Assembly (NCBI GenBank): GCA_011389655.1
Contig: JAABTX010000001.1
Span: 21,958 to 85,957, forward strand
Source: Thioalkalivibrio sp.
Lineage (GTDB): Bacteria; Pseudomonadota; Gammaproteobacteria; Ectothiorhodospirales; Ectothiorhodospiraceae
Length of the DNA: 64,000 nt
Direction: 5' to 3'
The notes below the pieces were generated by a model. It was not told the DNA's origin, did no database searches, and saw only the letters and a list, made by a program, of their open reading frames with translations. Positions 1-10,400 of the stretch are shown piece after piece (the stretch's first letter is position 1; each line of letters opens with the position of its first letter). The position numbers were made by a program, and so were the translations under genes.

Positions 1-1
1 G

Positions 2-3000
2 GTCGAGGCGGGCGTACGGGGTGGCTTTCGACCCGTGATTGGCGTGGCACGCGACGATCAGGGCGAGGATCTGCTTCAGGAGCAGGCTGACCTCGTCGTG
101 GCCGACCTGGCCGAGCTTCGCTACAGCCAGGCAGAGGGACTGGTCCTGCGCACCCTCGACAGCCTCCCCGATGCCCTCGAGCACGAAAGGGACCTCGTTG
201 TCCGGCTCGAGGGCGGGCGCGCCACCGCGTTCCTCGACTATGACGGCACCCTGGCCCCGATCGTCGAGGATCACACCAAGGCCTTCCTTCCTGCAGACCT
301 GCGCGCGGCAGTGGCGGCACTCGCGCGCCATTGCCCCGTGGTGATCGTAAGTGGCCGCGACCTTGCGAAACTGCGGGAGCTGGTTGCGCTCGATTCCGTC
401 TGGCTGGCGGGCAGTCACGGGTTCGAGATTGCCGGCCCGAGGGGTAACGAACACCGGCTTGAGAAGGGCAGCGAGTTTCTGCCGGAACTCGATGCGGTGG
501 AACAGGAGCTGAGGGAGCGGCTGACCGGCATCGAAGGGCATTCGCTGGAACGCAAGCGCTTCTCGATCGCCGTCCACTACCGGCGCGTCGACGCCGCCGA
601 GGTGGACCGGCTGATCGCGGTCGTCCGGGAGATCCTGGAGGCGCACCCCAAGCTCCGGTCGGGTCGCGGCAAGAAGGTGATGGAGATCCGCCCCGACATC
701 CACTGGAACAAGGGCGAGGCGGTGCAGTGGATCATCCGCGAGCTGAGCGCCGAGCGCCCGGACAGCGTACCGGTCTACGTCGGGGATGACATCACCGACG
801 AGGATGCCTTCCGCGCGCTTGCCGGGCAGGGAATCTGTGTCGCGGTCCAGTATGATGAAACGCGTCCGACCGCGGCCGACTACACCGTCGACGATGTGCG
901 CGGTGTGAAGCGTCTCCTGCAGTCGCTGGCGGGGATCCTGGTCGCGCAGGCGCCCGGGGCGCCAAGGATGCGCGATACGAGGCGAGGTGAGTGGTCACTG
1001 CGCTATTCGGGTTACCGGCCCCAGCAGGAGCGGCTCCGGGAGGCGCTCTGCACGCTGGGTAACGGGTATTGCGCCACGCGCGGCGCCGCGCCGGACGCGC
1101 GCGCAGACGACGCCCACTATCCGGGGAGCTATCTGGCCGGTGGTTACAACCGCCTGGTCAGCGATGTCGCCGGGCGCAGGGTCGAGAACGAGGACCTGGT
1201 CAACCTGCCGAACTGGCTGCCCCTGACCTTCCGTATCGGCGAGGGCGAGTGGTTTCGGCTGGATGACACGGAGATCCTCTCCGTCGACCAGGAACTCGAC
1301 GTCGTGCGCGGTCTGTTGCGGCGCAGCCTTCGTTTCCGTGATCCCGAGGGCCGCACGACGCTGTGGCGTGAGTCCCGACTGGTCAGCATGGCCTCGCCCC
1401 ACCTCTCGGCCCTCCGCGTCGAGTTGACCGCCGAGGACTGGTCGGGACCGATCACCGTGCGTTCCTCCCTCGACGGCAGCGTGGTCAACGACGGGGTGAA
1501 ACGCTACCGGGGTCTCGAGAACCGGCATCTCGAGGTCCTCGAGGCGGATCATCGGGGCGAGGGCACCCTGTTTATCCGCACGCGCACCAATCAGTCCCGG
1601 CTCGGACTTGCCCAGGCCGCGCAGACCCGCGTGTACCGGGACGGTGCCGAGGTCGATGCCGATCGGCGAACGATCATTGAGGACCGGAGTGTGGCGCAGG
1701 AGATCGCGCTCGATCTGTCCGAAGGGGATGCGATCGAGGTGGAAAAGCTGGTTGCGCTGTATTCGTCCCGCGACGGGGCAATCTCCGAACCCGGGATCGA
1801 GGCATTGCGGGCGGTCGGTCGTGCCGGCCGTTTCGACGCGATTCGTTCCCGGCACGAGATGGCCTGGAGACACCTCTGGGAGGAATGCGACATCACCCTC
1901 GAGGATGACGCGGCCCCGGCGACGGAACTCAAGCTGCGCATCCACATCTTTCACCTGCTGCAGACCGCCTCGAAACACTCGGTGGATCTCGACACCGGCG
2001 TTCCCGCGCGCGGCTGGCACGGAGAGGCCTACCGCGGGCACATCTTCTGGGACGAACTGTTCATCTTCCCCTTCCTGAGCCTGCGCATTCCGATGCTGAC
2101 ACGAGCGCTGCTGCGCTATCGCCACCGCCGCCTCGGTGAGGCCCGGCGGGCGGCGCTGGAGGCCGGTTTCCGGGGTGCAATGTATCCCTGGCAAAGCGGC
2201 AGCGACGGCCGCGAAGAGACCCAGCGGCTGCATCTGAACCCGGCTTCGGGGCGCTGGCTGCCGGACACCTCGCACCGGCAGCGCCACATCAACTCGGCGA
2301 TCGCCTACAACATCTGGAAGTACTTCCAGACCTCGGATGACGCGGAATTCATGAATTTCTACGGGGCGGAGATGCTGCTGGAGATCGCCCGCTTCTGGGC
2401 CAGCGCGTCGGTCTACAACGCTGCGCTGGATCGCTACGAGATCAAGGGGGTGATGGGGCCGGACGAGTATCACACTGCCTATCCGGGAGTGGATCCCGAA
2501 GACGAGGGCGGGGTCGACAACAATGCCTACACCAACGTGATGGCCGCCTGGGTGCTGACCCGGGCGCGTGACGTGATCGCCCTGCTGCCACAGATCCACT
2601 GGCACGAGATCCGCGAACGCATGGCCCTGTCGGACGAGGAACTGGATCTGTGGTACGAGGTCAGCCGCAAACTGCGCGTGCCGATGCACGAAGACGGGAT
2701 CATCAGCCAGTTCGAGGGTTACGAGGACCTGCAGGAGTTCGACTGGGACGGCTACCGGGAGCGATACGGCGACATCCGGCGCCTGGACCGCATTCTGGAG
2801 GCGGAGGGCGATTCGCCGAACCGCTACAAGGTCTCCAAGCAGGCCGACGTGCTGATGCTGTTCTATCTCTTCTCGGCCGAGGAACTGACGATGCTCTTCG
2901 AGCAGCTCGGCTATCCCTTCGACCCGGAGGCCATCCCGCGCAACGTCGAGTATTACGCGCATCGGACCTCGCATGGTTCGACCCTGAGTCAGGTCGTGCA

Positions 3001-3499
3001 CTCCTGGGTGATGGCGCGTTCCGACCGGTCGCATTCCTGGGACCTCTTCCAGCGGGTCCTGGACAGCGACATCAGGGATATCCAGGGTGGCACGACCCCG
3101 GAAGGCATCCACGTCGGTGCGATGGCGGGGAGCGTGGACCTGGTCCAGCGCTGCTACCTGGGTATTGGCACCCGGGGCAACGTGCTGCACTTCGATCCGG
3201 CATTCCCCCCGGAACTGCACCGCGTGCAGGTACGGCTCCATTACCGGAATCAGACGCTGGAGGTCAAGGCCGACCACGACCAGCTGGAGATCCGAAGCGG
3301 CGCGTACACCACCCGATCGATCACGGTTGCATATCGCGGTCACTACCGTGAGCTGGCCCCCGGTGACCGCTGCTGCTTCCGGCTGCTGAAACCCGAGGAA
3401 CGCGTGCGTGACGAGAATCGGAGGGGAGCCGCCGACACCGATCGCCCGGAACAGCATCAGGGGGCGCTCGCGGAGCTGAGCGGGGAGGGAGCTCGATGA
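2..3499 (+). CDS. HAD (beta-PGM-like) / trehalose-6-phosphate phosphatase / GH65 phosphorylase fusion, 5' partial
   Basis: The frame is open to the window edge. The first residues read EAGVRGGF..VIGVAR, which matches the C-terminal end of beta-phosphoglucomutase-type HAD proteins, so the GTG at 35 is unlikely to be the true start. From about 230 an OtsB phosphatase domain follows, with FLDYDGTLAP (nucleophile Asp), VIVSGRD and VYVGDDITDED. From about 970 to the end lies a GH65 phosphorylase domain with the catalytic-acid motif GPDEYH (near 2460) and the phosphate-binding HGSTLS (near 2972). The architecture resembles mycobacterial OtsB1 (Rv2006). Family knowledge: OtsB dephosphorylates trehalose-6-P, GH65 phosphorylases split a disaccharide into glucose and beta-glucose-1-P, and beta-PGM makes glucose-6-P from that. 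It overlaps glgB by 4 nt (ATGA). Which disaccharide the GH65 part uses (trehalose, kojibiose or maltose) cannot be read from the sequence. Confidence 0.88.
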   Translation, partial: VEAGVRGGFRPVIGVARDDQGEDLLQEQADLVVADLAELRYSQAEGLVLRTLDSLPDALEHERDLVVRLEGGRATAFLDYDGTLAPIVEDHTKAFLPADLRAAVAALARHCPVVIVSGRDLAKLRELVALDSVWLAGSHGFEIAGPRGNEHRLEKGSEFLPELDAVEQELRERLTGIEGHSLERKRFSIAVHYRRVDAAEVDRLIAVVREILEAHPKLRSGRGKKVMEIRPDIHWNKGEAVQWIIRELSAERPDSVPVYVGDDITDEDAFRALAGQGICVAVQYDETRPTAADYTVDDVRGVKRLLQSLAGILVAQAPGAPRMRDTRRGEWSLRYSGYRPQQERLREALCTLGNGYCATRGAAPDARADDAHYPGSYLAGGYNRLVSDVAGRRVENEDLVNLPNWLPLTFRIGEGEWFRLDDTEILSVDQELDVVRGLLRRSLRFRDPEGRTTLWRESRLVSMASPHLSALRVELTAEDWSGPITVRSSLDGSVVNDGVKRYRGLENRHLEVLEADHRGEGTLFIRTRTNQSRLGLAQAAQTRVYRDGAEVDADRRTIIEDRSVAQEIALDLSEGDAIEVEKLVALYSSRDGAISEPGIEALRAVGRAGRFDAIRSRHEMAWRHLWEECDITLEDDAAPATELKLRIHIFHLLQTASKHSVDLDTGVPARGWHGEAYRGHIFWDELFIFPFLSLRIPMLTRALLRYRHRRLGEARRAALEAGFRGAMYPWQSGSDGREETQRLHLNPASGRWLPDTSHRQRHINSAIAYNIWKYFQTSDDAEFMNFYGAEMLLEIARFWASASVYNAALDRYEIKGVMGPDEYHTAYPGVDPEDEGGVDNNAYTNVMAAWVLTRARDVIALLPQIHWHEIRERMALSDEELDLWYEVSRKLRVPMHEDGIISQFEGYEDLQEFDWDGYRERYGDIRRLDRILEAEGDSPNRYKVSKQADVLMLFYLFSAEELTMLFEQLGYPFDPEAIPRNVEYYAHRTSHGSTLSQVVHSWVMARSDRSHSWDLFQRVLDSDIRDIQGGTTPEGIHVGAMAGSVDLVQRCYLGIGTRGNVLHFDPAFPPELHRVQVRLHYRNQTLEVKADHDQLEIRSGAYTTRSITVAYRGHYRELAPGDRCCFRLLKPEERVRDENRRGAADTDRPEQHQGALAELSGEGAR

Positions 3500-5424
3500 C
3501 CAACGCCATTCCACCGGTCCGCTACGGGGTGCCCATGCTGAGCGACCACGACATCTACCTGTTCAGGCAGGGACGACATACCCGCCTCTACGAAGGGCTT
3601 GGCGCTCATCTCCGCGAGGTCGACGGGACGGGCGGAGTCAGCTTCGGGGTGTGGGCGCCGAATGCACGTGAGATCTCGGTCATCGGCGACTTCAATCACT
3701 GGCGTCCCGGCACTCATCCGCTGCAGCTCCGCGGCGACGGATCCGGCATCTGGGAGGCGTTCATCCCGGGCCTCGGGGCGGGAGAACGGTACAAGTTCCA
3801 TGTGATGTCGCGGTATGGCGACTATGCCGCCGACAAGGGGGATCCCTTCGCGTTCGCCTGGGAGGAACCTCCCGGCACCGCCTCCCGGACCCAGGGGCTG
3901 GACTATTCCTGGAATGACGCCGCATGGATGGAGCGCCGCCATCGGGCCAACGCGCTGGACGCACCCTGGTCCATCTACGAGATGCACCTCGGATCCTGGC
4001 GGAACGCAACCGGGGAAGAGGACCGTCTGCCCCGATACCGGGAGCTCGCGGACTGGCTGCCGGCCTATCTCGACGAGCTCGGCTACACCCACGTGGAATT
4101 CATGCCGGTCACCGAGCATCCGTTCTTCGGTTCCTGGGGCTACCAGACCACCGGCTATTTCGCCCCGACCGCGCGCTACGGAACACCCCAGGACTTCATG
4201 TTCCTGGTGGATCGCCTGCATCAGCACGGCATCGGCGTGATCGCGGACTGGGTGCCTTCGCATTTTCCGGACGACGAACACGGACTGCGCTACTTCGACG
4301 GCACCTATCTCTTCGAGCATGCCGATCCCAAGAGCGGTTTCCATCCCGAGTGGCAGAGCTACATCTTCAACTACGGACGGCACGAGGTGCGGTCCTTTCT
4401 GCTCAGCAGCGCGCTGTTCTGGCTGCAGAAATACCATCTGGACGGACTGCGCGTGGATGCCGTGGCCTCCATGCTCTATCTCGACTACGGCCGCAAGGAG
4501 GGGGAGTGGATTCCCAATGAGCATGGCGGCCGCGAAAACCTGGCCGCAGTCACCTTTCTGCGCGATCTGAACGAGGCGGTCTACCGGGATCTGCCTGACA
4601 CCCAGACCATCGCCGAGGAGTCCACCGCGTGGCCGATGGTCACGCGGCCGACCTATGTGGGCGGCCTGGGCTTCGGCATGAAGTGGAACATGGGCTGGAT
4701 GCACGACACGCTGGCCTATTTCGCGAACGATCCCCTCTACCGCAAGTATCACCATGAACGGCTGACCTTCAGTCTGTCCTATGCATTCGACGAAAACTTC
4801 GCCCTCTCCCTGTCCCATGACGAGGTGGTGCACGGCAAGGGTTCGCTGATCAACAAGATGCCGGGCGACGACTGGCAGAAGTTCGCGAACCTGCGGGCGC
4901 TGTTCGGATACATGTACGGACACCCCGGCAAGAAGCTGCTGTTCATGGGGTGCGAGTTCGGCCAGTGGCGCGAATGGGACCACGACCGCGGGCTGGACTG
5001 GGAGCTGCTGGAGCAGCCCGCACACCGCGGCCTCCGGCACTGGCTGGGCGATCTGAATCACTTCTACCGGAGCCAGCCCGCCCTGTTCGAGCAGGATTTC
5101 GTTGCGGCCGGTTTCGAGTGGGTCGACCATCAGGATGTCGAGGAGAGCACGGTGAGCTTCCTGCGCAAGGCGCGGGATCCCGACGATATCGTCCTGGTGG
5201 TCTGCAACCTGACGCCCGTGCCCCGGGAGAATTACCGACTCGGGGTTCCCCGTGGCGGGTGGTGGCGGGAGATGCTGAACAGCGACGCCCGCACCTACGG
5301 CGGCAGCGGGCGGGGCAACCGGGGCGGCGTGGAGGCCGCGCCGGTGGGCGCGCACGGCCACTACCATTCGCTGATCCTCGACCTGCCCCCGCTGGCGGTC
5401 CTGTTTCTGAAACCGGGAGACTGA
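3496..5424 (+). CDS. glgB: 1,4-alpha-glucan branching enzyme (GH13)
   Basis: A 642-residue GlgB that makes alpha-1,6 branches in glycogen-like glucan. An N-terminal CBM48-like domain (FGVWAPNAREISVIGDFNHW, about residues 50-70) precedes the GH13 barrel. The nucleophile is Asp321 in LRVDAVASM, the acid/base is Glu374 in IAEEST, and the third acidic residue lies in SHDEVVHGKGS. It lacks the long N1 module of E. coli GlgB, as many bacterial forms do. A C-terminal beta domain ends PPLAVLFLKPGD. The start overlaps the upstream stop (ATGA), so translation is probably coupled, and glgE follows after 6 nt. Branching of GlgE-made linear maltosyl chains is the expected role here. Confidence 0.96.
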   Translation: MTNAIPPVRYGVPMLSDHDIYLFRQGRHTRLYEGLGAHLREVDGTGGVSFGVWAPNAREISVIGDFNHWRPGTHPLQLRGDGSGIWEAFIPGLGAGERYKFHVMSRYGDYAADKGDPFAFAWEEPPGTASRTQGLDYSWNDAAWMERRHRANALDAPWSIYEMHLGSWRNATGEEDRLPRYRELADWLPAYLDELGYTHVEFMPVTEHPFFGSWGYQTTGYFAPTARYGTPQDFMFLVDRLHQHGIGVIADWVPSHFPDDEHGLRYFDGTYLFEHADPKSGFHPEWQSYIFNYGRHEVRSFLLSSALFWLQKYHLDGLRVDAVASMLYLDYGRKEGEWIPNEHGGRENLAAVTFLRDLNEAVYRDLPDTQTIAEESTAWPMVTRPTYVGGLGFGMKWNMGWMHDTLAYFANDPLYRKYHHERLTFSLSYAFDENFALSLSHDEVVHGKGSLINKMPGDDWQKFANLRALFGYMYGHPGKKLLFMGCEFGQWREWDHDRGLDWELLEQPAHRGLRHWLGDLNHFYRSQPALFEQDFVAAGFEWVDHQDVEESTVSFLRKARDPDDIVLVVCNLTPVPRENYRLGVPRGGWWREMLNSDARTYGGSGRGNRGGVEAAPVGAHGHYHSLILDLPPLAVLFLKPGD

Positions 5425-5430
5425 CGGCCG

Positions 5431-7428
5431 ATGACACGCGTGTTTCCCGAGGAAGGTCGGCGCCGCGTGGCGATCGAAACCGTTCGGCCGCGGGTGGACG
5501 GGGGACGCTTTCCGATCAGGCGCAGCGTGGGCGAATCCGTGTGCGTCGAGGCCCGGGCCTTCACTGACGGCCATGACCGGATCCGGTGCGTGCTGCGCCA
5601 TCGGCGCGAGGATGGCGTGCAGTGGCACGAAACGCCGATGGTGCCGGGGCGCAACGACTGGTGGCGCGCTGAGTTCACGGTCCCGGATCTCGGGCGCTAT
5701 GTCTACACCGTCACGGCCTGGGTGGACCATTTCCTGTCCTGGCGCCATGACCTGGAGCGCCGCACCGAGCCGGAAGACATTCATGTGGCGCTGTTGATGG
5801 GCGCGGAACTGGTGGCGCGGACTGCGGAGCGGGCCATGGGCGCCGATGCGGAGGTCCTGGCGGAGACGGCGGCAACGCTGGCCAACGGCACCGATCCGGA
5901 TGCACGCATGGCGCTGGCGACGGGCACCACCCTCGGTGAGTTGATGGAACGCCATGCCGATCGCAGCCTGGCCACCGTGTCCTCGCCGGAGCTGGGGGTG
6001 ACCGTGGAGCGGGAGCGGGCACGGTTCGGCGCCTGGTACGAGGTGTTTCCGCGCTCCTGCGGGGCGACCGACGATAGCCACGGTACCTTCCGCGACTGCG
6101 AGAACTGGCTTCCGTACATCGCCGGGATGGGCTTCGATGTTCTTTACCTCCCGCCGATCCATCCCATCGGCCGCATCCGGCGCAAGGGACCCAACAACAC
6201 GCTGGCGGCGGGTCCCGATGATCCGGGCAGTCCCTGGGCCATCGGCGCCCCGGAGGGCGGGCATCTGAGTGTGCACCCGGCGCTGGGGACACTGGAGGAC
6301 TTTCGCCGGCTCGTCGCAAGTGCCCGGGACCACGGGCTGGAGATCGCGCTGGACATCGCCTTCCAGTGCGCCCCGGACCATCCCTATGTGCAGGAGCACC
6401 CGGCGTGGTTCCGCCACCGGCCGGACGGCAGCGTGCAGTATGCGGAGAATCCGCCGAAGAAGTACCAGGATATCTACCCCTTCGATTTCGAGACCGCCGA
6501 CTGGCAGGGCCTGTGGCTCGAACTCGAGGGCATCTTCCGTTTCTGGATCGAGCAGGGGGTAAGGATCTTTCGGGTGGACAATCCCCACACCAAGAGCTTC
6601 GCGTTCTGGGAGTGGGCGATCGCCTCGATACAGCGCGACTTTCCCGAAACCCTGTTCCTGGCCGAGGCGTTCGCAAGGCCGGCCGTGCTGCACGGACTGG
6701 CCAAGAGAGGCTTCAGCCAGTCCTACAACTATTTTCCATGGCGCAACACCAAACACGAGCTGACCGCGTATTTCACCGAGCTCACGCGCGGCGAGGGACG
6801 GGAATATCTGCGCCCCAGCCTGTGGCCCAATACGCCGGACATACTGCCCGAGTACCTGCAGTTCGGCGGTCGCCCGGCGTTCATGATCCGTGCGACGCTT
6901 GCGGCGACCCTGGGCGCCAGCTACGGCATCTACGGTCCGGCCTTCGAACTGGTCGAAACCCGGGCCCGGGAGCCGGGCTCCGAGGAGTATCTCGATTCCG
7001 AGAAGTACCAGATCAGGCAGTGGGATCTGCAACGACCCGACAGCCTCAGGGATTACCTGACCCGCCTGAATCGCATCCGTCGTCAGAATCCGGCATTGCA
7101 GCATGACTGGAATCTGTGCTTCCACGCCATCGACAACGAGGAAATGCTTTGTTTCAGCAAGACCGCGGAGGAGGAGGGCGATGTGGTGTTCGTCGTGGTC
7201 AACCTCGATCCCGTGCACACACAGTCGGGATACGTGGAAGTCCCGCTGGAGGAATGGGGTCTGGATCCGGCGCAGCCCTACCAGGTGCATGACCTGCTCG
7301 GCAATTCGCGGCATCTGTGGCACGGGCCGCGCAACTTCGTGAAGCTCGATCCGCGGGCCGGTGCGGCCCATATATTCCGCCTCAGGAGACGGCTGCGGAC
7401 CGAGCAGGATTTCGACTATTACCTATGA
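5431..7428 (+). CDS. glgE: alpha-1,4-glucan:maltose-1-phosphate maltosyltransferase
   Basis: A 665-residue GlgE (GH13_3). It extends alpha-1,4-glucans by transferring maltosyl units from alpha-maltose-1-phosphate. The N-terminal beta domain (VRPRVDGGRFPIRR...GESV) and the all-alpha insert (NGTDPDARMALA) are typical. In the barrel, Asp383 (FRVDNPHTKS) is the nucleophile and Glu412 (LFLAEAFARP) the acid/base. ENPPKKYQDIYP is a GlgE-specific signature. It sits 6 nt after glgB, and its stop overlaps a possible ATG of the next gene at 7425. That next gene encodes TreS-maltokinase, which supplies maltose-1-phosphate, so substrate producer and user are adjacent. Confidence 0.96.
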   Translation: MTRVFPEEGRRRVAIETVRPRVDGGRFPIRRSVGESVCVEARAFTDGHDRIRCVLRHRREDGVQWHETPMVPGRNDWWRAEFTVPDLGRYVYTVTAWVDHFLSWRHDLERRTEPEDIHVALLMGAELVARTAERAMGADAEVLAETAATLANGTDPDARMALATGTTLGELMERHADRSLATVSSPELGVTVERERARFGAWYEVFPRSCGATDDSHGTFRDCENWLPYIAGMGFDVLYLPPIHPIGRIRRKGPNNTLAAGPDDPGSPWAIGAPEGGHLSVHPALGTLEDFRRLVASARDHGLEIALDIAFQCAPDHPYVQEHPAWFRHRPDGSVQYAENPPKKYQDIYPFDFETADWQGLWLELEGIFRFWIEQGVRIFRVDNPHTKSFAFWEWAIASIQRDFPETLFLAEAFARPAVLHGLAKRGFSQSYNYFPWRNTKHELTAYFTELTRGEGREYLRPSLWPNTPDILPEYLQFGGRPAFMIRATLAATLGASYGIYGPAFELVETRAREPGSEEYLDSEKYQIRQWDLQRPDSLRDYLTRLNRIRRQNPALQHDWNLCFHAIDNEEMLCFSKTAEEEGDVVFVVVNLDPVHTQSGYVEVPLEEWGLDPAQPYQVHDLLGNSRHLWHGPRNFVKLDPRAGAAHIFRLRRRLRTEQDFDYYL

Positions 7429-7442
7429 CGAGGTGGAACTCG

Positions 7443-10400
7443 ATGACCGCGCAGGAGCCCGGCATGCAGGACGATCCGCTCTGGTACAAGGACGCGATTA
7501 TCTACCAGATGCATGTCAAGGCGTTCCTGGACAGCAACGACGATGGCATCGGCGATTTTCCGGGCCTGACCAGCAAGCTCGACTACATCCAGGATCTCGG
7601 CGTCAACACCCTGTGGCTGTTGCCCTTCTATCCCTCGCCCATGCGCGATGACGGGTACGACATTGCCGACTACCGCAACATCCACCCCGATTACGGCACC
7701 CGCAGGGACTTCCGCGCCTTCATGCGCGAGGCCCACCGCCGCGGCCTGCGCGTGATCACCGAACTGGTGATCAACCACACCTCCGATCAGCACCCCTGGT
7801 TCCAGGCAGCCCGCAAGGCCCCGCCGGGCAGTCGCAAGCATGCCTTTTATGTGTGGAGTGACAGCAGGGAGAGGTTTCCCGAGACCCGGGTGATCTTCAC
7901 CGACAGCGAGGTCTCGAACTGGACCTGGGACGACGCCGCCGGCGCCTATTACTGGCATCGGTTCTTCCACCACCAGCCCGATCTGAATCACAACAATCCG
8001 GAGGTGGTGAAGGCCGTGATCCGGCTCATGCGGTTCTGGCTGGACATGGGCGTCGACGGGCTGCGCCTGGACGCCATTCCCTACCTTTGCGTGCGCGACG
8101 GGACCAACAACGAGAACCTGCCGGAGACCCACGCCGTTCTCAAGCGCATGCGCGCGGAGGTGGACGAACACTACGGCGCGCGCATGTTTCTGGCGGAGGC
8201 GAACCAGTGGCCCGAGGATGCCCGGGAATACTGTGGCGATGGCGACGAATGCCACATGGTCTATCACTTCCCGCTGATGCCGCGCATGTACATGGCCGTG
8301 GCGCAGGAGGACCGCTATCCCATCCTGGAGATCATGGGCCAGACCCCGGAGATCCCCGATACCTGCCAGTGGGCCATCTTCCTGCGCAACCACGACGAAC
8401 TGACCCTGGAGATGGTCACCGACCGCGAGCGCGACTACATGTACGAGCGTTACGCGGCGGATCCGCGCATGCGGGTCAACGTCGGGATCCGCCGCCGACT
8501 TGCGCCGCTGATGGAGAACGATCCCGAGAAGATCAAGCTGATGAACAGCCTGCTGATGTCGATGCCCGGCTCGCCGATCATCTACTACGGCGACGAGATC
8601 GGCATGGGGGACAATTTCTTTCTCGGGGATCGCAACGGCGTGCGCACGCCGATGCAATGGAGCCCGGACCGCAACGGCGGCTTCTCCCGCGCCGATCCCC
8701 AGTTTCTGTATCTGCCGCCGATGATGGATCCCGTCTACGGGTATGCGGCGGTGAATGTGGAGGCGCAGAGCCGGGAGCCCTCGTCGCTGCTGAACTGGAT
8801 GAAGCGGCTGATCGCGGTGCGCAAGGTCCATCCCGCCTTCGGTCGCGGCACCCTGAGCTTTCTGCAACCGGGCAACCGCAAGATCCTGGCCTACGTGCGC
8901 GAATACGGCGAAGAGTCGGTGCTGTGCGTGGCCAATCTCGCGCGTTCGGCACAGCCGGTGGAACTCGATCTGGCCCGCTTCAAGGGCAGGGTGCCGATGG
9001 AGCTGATGGGACGCACGGCGTTCCCCCCGATCGGGGATCTGCCCTATCTCCTCACCCTGCCGGGACACGCCTTCTACTGGTTCGAGCTGGCCAGCGACGC
9101 GGCGGCGCCGGTCTGGCATCAGGAGATGCTGCCGTCGATCGAACTGCCGGTGCTGGTATTGTCCGGCGGCTGGCAAAGCTTCCTGCCGGAACCGCGGCCC
9201 CCGGGCCCCGGGGCGGCCTCCGGTGTTGCGGTCAAGCTGAAGAAGCGTCTGGAAGACGAGGTCCTGCCCGCCTTTCTGCGCGAGCAGCGGTGGTTTGCGG
9301 CCAAGGGACAGGCGCTGGTGGCCGTGGAGGTCGCACAGGTATCGCAGTGGGCCGCCGCAGACGGGGAATGGCTGCTGATGTGGGTGCGGTGCCGCTTCGA
9401 AGGCGGCGTGACGCAGACCTACCTTCTTCCGCTCGGTCTGGTCTGGGGCGACATCGACGAGGATCCGGTGCGGGTGATGCTGCCCGCCGCGGTCGCGCGC
9501 GTGCGCGAGAAGGCCCGGGTGGGTGTGCTGCACGACGCAGCGGTGGCCGAAGATTTCGTCCACGCGCTGGTCGCGGCGATGGCGAGGCCATCGGATGAGC
9601 CGCTGGGGTCGGGCATGCTGCGCTTCCGTCCGAGCGCGGCCTATGCGGAGCTGGCGGGCGCGACCCCGCACCGCAACCTGCGCCGCCCGGGGGCCGAGGG
9701 AACCAACAGCACGGTGGTGATCGGTGACGGACTGTTCCTCAAGCTCTACCGGCGCATCCAGCCGGGGCTGAGCCCGGAACTGGAAATGGGACGCTACCTC
9801 ACCGAGGTCTCCCCGTTCCCCAACATCTCGCCCCTCGCGGGGTCGGTGGAATATCAGGGCCCCGACGAAGAGCCCTCCACCCTGGCCCTGCTCCAGGGCT
9901 ATGTCGCGAACCAGGGCGACGGCTGGAATTACAGTGTCGACTACCTGGTCCGCCACTTCGAGGATTGCCTGGCCCGTCCCGACGAGATCACGGCCGATGT
10001 GCATGTCGACTACCAGCGCCTGATGCATACCCTGGGGCAGCGTACCGGCGAACTCCATGTCGCTCTGGCGAGGCCCGGCAGCGACCCGGCCTTCGCTCCC
10101 GAACCGATGCAGTCCGGCGATCTGGAGTCCTGGGGCAACCGCGTGCGCGAAGAGGTGCACGCCAGTCTCGACCTGCTCGCGGGGCGCCGGGGCGCGTTGC
10201 CGGGAGAGGTCAGCCCGGCGGTGGAACGCCTGCTGCAGGCCCGGCATGCATTCCTTCGGCGGATCCCGGAATGGACCGGCCGCGAGGTGGATGCGGTGAA
10301 GATCCGCCATCACGGCGACTATCACCTGGGTCAGGTGCTGTTGACCGAGAACGACTTCGTGATCATCGATTTCGAGGGCGAGCCGATTCGCCCGATCGCG

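Noticed and set aside
35-37. GTG at 35 as the start of the OtsB-GH65 protein
   Set aside because: The frame continues open to the left edge and the upstream residues (EAGVRGGF) match a beta-PGM-like domain end, so the gene begins outside the window.
995-3514. Long minus-strand open frame opposite the GH65 domain
   Set aside because: Same reason: antisense to a conserved catalytic domain and with no protein-like motifs.
3457-7371. Very long open frame on the minus strand opposite glgB and glgE
   Set aside because: GC-rich antisense shadow: low-complexity composition, no recognisable domain, and full overlap with two well-identified enzymes.
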